8,733 nucleotides of DNA from Ignavibacteriales bacterium UBA6490. Its GTDB lineage: Bacteria > Bacteroidota > Ignavibacteria > Ignavibacteriales > Ignavibacteriaceae. The notes beneath the pieces are model-generated. The model had not been told where the DNA came from. It saw nothing but the letters and a program-made list of their open reading frames with translations, and ran no database searches. Position numbers and translations under genes: made by a program. Below are positions 7,002 to 8,733 of this stretch, in pieces. The stretch lies in assembly GCA_002435365.1 (NCBI GenBank), contig DJMM01000060.1:6589-15321 (forward strand). Direction: 5' to 3'. Each line of letters begins with the position of its first letter. Position 1 is the first letter of the stretch.

Positions 7002-7020
7002 GACCAGGTTTCTCCTGGTC
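7002..7020 (-). terminator. Hairpin between the FN3 and TPR genes, possible terminator or attenuator
   Basis: GACCAGG (7002-7008) and CCTGGTC (7014-7020) form a perfect, GC-rich 7-bp stem with a 5-nt loop; after one A/C mismatch two more pairs extend it. In the minus-strand transcript it starts 34 nt after the FN3 stop codon and ends 28 nt before the TPR start. The bases after it, TCTCTATTATT, are U-rich but interrupted, so termination may be partial. This would let the TPR gene be expressed at a lower level than the gene upstream. Confidence 0.5.
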
Positions 7021-7054
7021 CCTGCTTATACTTACATATTTAACTAAAAGTTGC

Positions 7055-7912
7055 TTAATGTTTCAGTACCCGCAAACCGGCTACAGGCTGAACTTTATAA
7101 TCAAAGGAAATCTGCCTGTACCCGCTTATGGTCTGAAGCTGTTTTACCCAAATTTTAACATAATGACCGGATTCCAGTTTCAGCAGATATACGTTATCCG
7201 CAATTACAGCCAGTGAAGTAGCAGAGGGTTCATTAAGATCGGTCTGATCAAATGCAGTTTTGCCCTGCCCCACCAGCTCAAAATATGTTCTTTTTTTGCC
7301 TGGATTATACTGATCAGGGGAATAAAATCTTAATCCGGTACCATCATCCCTGGCGTGAAGATCGATATAATCTGCATTCCCGGAAGTGAAGGGATACTGG
7401 ATACCGACTCCGAAATCTGTATCCCACCCGAAGCCGCTTTTCGCATTTCCGGTAACCATATACTCATCAATCAGACCGTTGTTTGCGAATACAGGAGCAT
7501 ATATTTTGCTTCCTATGGAATCGCTCTTCACGGCATTAGTAAGTTCCGCCGTTACATAGCTGCGGTATCTCTTCAGCGGAATTATCGAATTTATGATCTG
7601 TGAGCTGTAGGTCTTGGGAACATCCACAGCATTAAACTGGGACAGAACATTTCCGGCAGAATCTACATTGTAAGTAACCACCCGGTATCCTTTAAAATCA
7701 CCCCTGGTCTGATCGCTTGAATGCGTCCAGCTGATCACGGCAAACGAGCCGCTGGCCTGGTCAAGTGTAACCTTAACATTTGTGGGAGGCGCAACTGTAG
7801 TCGGTACGGGTTCATCCTTCGTTTCGGTACCGCAGTCACCTCCGCTGAACAGATAACCGAGGGTAATAAAGGTTATAAGCGTAACTAAAAAATTAAGTTT
7901 ATTCCTGTTCAT
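7055..7912 (-). CDS. Exported protein with fibronectin type III domain, possible lipoprotein
   Basis: A 285-residue protein with a hydrophobic N-terminal segment at about 8-23, followed by 'LFSGGDC' with Cys27. It may be a lipoprotein, but Asp at -1 from the Cys is atypical for a lipobox; cleavage by signal peptidase I after SGG is an alternative. A short Thr/Pro/Glu-rich linker leads into a fibronectin type III domain at about 41-140 ('APPTNVKVTL', 'FAVISWTHSSD', 'FKGYRVVTYNV', then 'YRSYVTAEL'). The rest, about 141-285, is beta-rich and I cannot assign it; the strand pair 'VYLLKLESGHYVKIWVKQL' ... 'QISFDYKVQP' recalls the C-terminal strands of HmuY-like proteins, but this is only a resemblance. 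The ATG has a good site, GGAG, 5 nt upstream. It lies 101 bp downstream of glyS in the same direction. An envelope location is likely; no ligand can be named. Confidence 0.75.
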   Translation of the reverse strand: MNRNKLNFLVTLITFITLGYLFSGGDCGTETKDEPVPTTVAPPTNVKVTLDQASGSFAVISWTHSSDQTRGDFKGYRVVTYNVDSAGNVLSQFNAVDVPKTYSSQIINSIIPLKRYRSYVTAELTNAVKSDSIGSKIYAPVFANNGLIDEYMVTGNAKSGFGWDTDFGVGIQYPFTSGNADYIDLHARDDGTGLRFYSPDQYNPGKKRTYFELVGQGKTAFDQTDLNEPSATSLAVIADNVYLLKLESGHYVKIWVKQLQTISGYRQISFDYKVQPVAGLRVLKH

Positions 7913-7928
7913 AATTACTCCATATTTT

Positions 7929-7934
7929 ATTATA
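7929..7934 (-). promoter_or_regulatory. Possible -10 element for the FN3 gene
   Basis: TATAAT reads on the minus strand at 7934-7929, 16 nt before the ATG at 7912. A start of transcription about 7 nt downstream would fall just before the GGAG ribosome site, giving a very short leader. No convincing -35 element is seen at the usual distance, so this may be chance. Confidence 0.2.
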
Positions 7935-7980
7935 ACACAATCAGGTAAAAGGGAGTGATATCTCCTCCGCCTGCAAATAT

Positions 7981-8010
7981 GTAAAATTTATGACAATGTC
8001 AGAAATTTAC
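7981..8010 (-). terminator. 30-nt imperfect inverted repeat after glyS
   Basis: The arms are 7981-7995 (GTAAAATTTATGACA) and 7997-8010 (TGTCAGAAATTTAC). They pair over 13 positions with one mismatch and one bulged base around a single central base. The repeat begins 3 bp after the glyS stop codon at 8014-8016, the position expected for its terminator, although the stem is mostly A-T and is followed by ATATTTGC rather than a clean U-run. A symmetric protein-binding site is an alternative. Confidence 0.45.
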
Positions 8011-8013
8011 TTA

Positions 8014-8733
8014 TTACCTGAGTTTAGTGAAAAAATAATCTCTCAATTTACTGATGCTGATTCTTTCCTGATCCATAGTATCCCTGTCCCTCACAGTAAC
8101 AGTATTATCCGTCAATGTCTGGGTATCCACAGTAATACAGTAAGGGGTTCCGATTTCATCCTGCCGTCTGTATCTTCTGCCTACGGCTCCCTTATCGTCA
8201 TAAAATACCTTAAAATCTTTCCTCAGCTCCTTCTCAATTTCCCTGGATATTTCGGGCATTCCGTCCTTATTTACTAAAGGAAATATGGCTGCTTTTACCG
8301 GTGCCAGCCGCGGATGGAATTTCAGTACCGATCTCATTTCCCCCTTAACTTCTTCTTCATAGTAAGAATCTATTAAAAATGCCATAAAAGATCTTGAGGC
8401 TCCGGCAGATGTTTCGATAATATAAGGTGTAAATTTCTCCTTAATCTCTTCGTCGTAATATTTCATCGATTTGCCGGAATACTCCTCGTGCCTGCGCAGG
8501 TCAAAATCTGTGCGGTTATGTATACCTTCGATTTCCCCCCATCCGAAGGGAAATTCATATTCTATATCGGTGGCCTCCGCTGCGTAGTGAGCAAGTTTTT
8601 CAGCGGGATGGTCATGATATCTAAGCTTATCTTTGGTCATTCCAAGCGAGATATACCAATCCAGTCTAAGCTGTTTCCAGTAGTCATACCATTTTTTATC
8701 CTCACCGGGTTTTACAAAAAACTGCATTTCCAT
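8014..8733 (-). CDS. glyS: Glycine--tRNA ligase, dimeric class II type, C-terminal half
   Basis: The last 239 residues of glycyl-tRNA synthetase (about 460-500 residues in this family), which charges tRNA-Gly in the cytoplasm. The gene runs off the right edge; the Met at 8733 is internal, since 'MEMQFFVKPGE' normally follows the REFE end of motif 2. Visible landmarks, numbered within this fragment: 'FGWGEIEGIHNRTDFDLRRH' at 63-82 (glycine-site region), class II motif 3 at about 109-120 with Arg114 ('SAGASRSFMAFL'), then the anticodon-binding domain from 'LKFHPRLAPVKAAIFPL' (137-153) through 'GRRYRRQDEIGTPYCITVD' (185-203) and 'VTVRDRDTMDQERI' (212-225). This is the single-chain alpha-2 enzyme, not the alpha/beta GlyQ-GlyS form. 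No broken frame is seen, so it should be functional. It is the first gene of the minus-strand series glyS, FN3 gene, TPR gene. Confidence 0.96.
   Translation of the reverse strand: MEMQFFVKPGEDKKWYDYWKQLRLDWYISLGMTKDKLRYHDHPAEKLAHYAAEATDIEYEFPFGWGEIEGIHNRTDFDLRRHEEYSGKSMKYYDEEIKEKFTPYIIETSAGASRSFMAFLIDSYYEEEVKGEMRSVLKFHPRLAPVKAAIFPLVNKDGMPEISREIEKELRKDFKVFYDDKGAVGRRYRRQDEIGTPYCITVDTQTLTDNTVTVRDRDTMDQERISISKLRDYFFTKLR

Noticed and set aside
7990..8277. 95-codon plus-strand frame at the end of glyS
   Set aside because: It is antisense to the conserved anticodon-binding domain of glyS and has no ribosome site or family likeness.
1..8733. Defence system, mobile element or secondary-metabolite cluster
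   Set aside because: No transposase, integrase, nuclease, helicase, toxin-antitoxin or biosynthetic enzyme signature is seen on either strand; the genes are housekeeping, secretion and envelope types.

Overview
The window reads as chromosomal DNA of a moderately AT-rich member of the Bacteroidota/Ignavibacteriota (FCB) lineage. The reasons are a PorQ homologue, which belongs to the type IX secretion system (T9SS) confined to that group, Sec signal peptides ending before a Gln ('...FA-QE', '...NA-QT', '...FS-QG'), and a large secreted Asp-box propeller protein of the kind T9SS exports. The lineage call is inference; there is no rRNA or other phylogenetic marker beyond part of glyS.

Layout, left to right. 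(1) 1-2438, minus strand: the 5' part (812 codons) of a very large secreted beta-propeller protein with about 12 Asp-box/YCF48-like repeats and an inserted cleaved-adhesin/choice-of-anchor-J-like jelly-roll domain; its C-terminus lies beyond the left edge. (2) 2439-2739: AT-rich gap without a gene. (3) 2740-3159, minus: small DUF1801 protein. (4) 3160-3304: divergent promoter region. (5) 3305-4504, plus: YghO-like protein with two GNAT-like halves. (6) 4505-4899: non-coding gap with a GC-rich island containing an 11-bp tandem repeat. (7) 4900-5829, plus: porQ. (8) 5843-6973, minus, convergent with porQ and only 13 bp away: secreted TPR protein with a TTG start. (9) 7055-7912, minus: envelope protein with a fibronectin type III domain. 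(10) 8014-8733, minus: C-terminal half of glycyl-tRNA synthetase, cut by the right edge.

glyS, the FN3 gene and the TPR gene run in the same direction with gaps of about 100 and 80 bp. Each gap holds an inverted repeat that could terminate or attenuate transcription, so they may form a loosely coupled series rather than a tight operon. PorQ is an outer-membrane component of the T9SS cell-surface attachment complex, and the propeller protein is a plausible cargo of that system. The sorting domain that would prove this lies outside the window.

I found no mobile element, CRISPR array, tRNA, rRNA or defence system. Nothing here amounts to an undescribed system. The points most worth a second look are the propeller with an inserted domain, the GC-rich island upstream of porQ, the 30-nt inverted repeat behind glyS, and the unassigned C-terminal domain of the FN3 protein.
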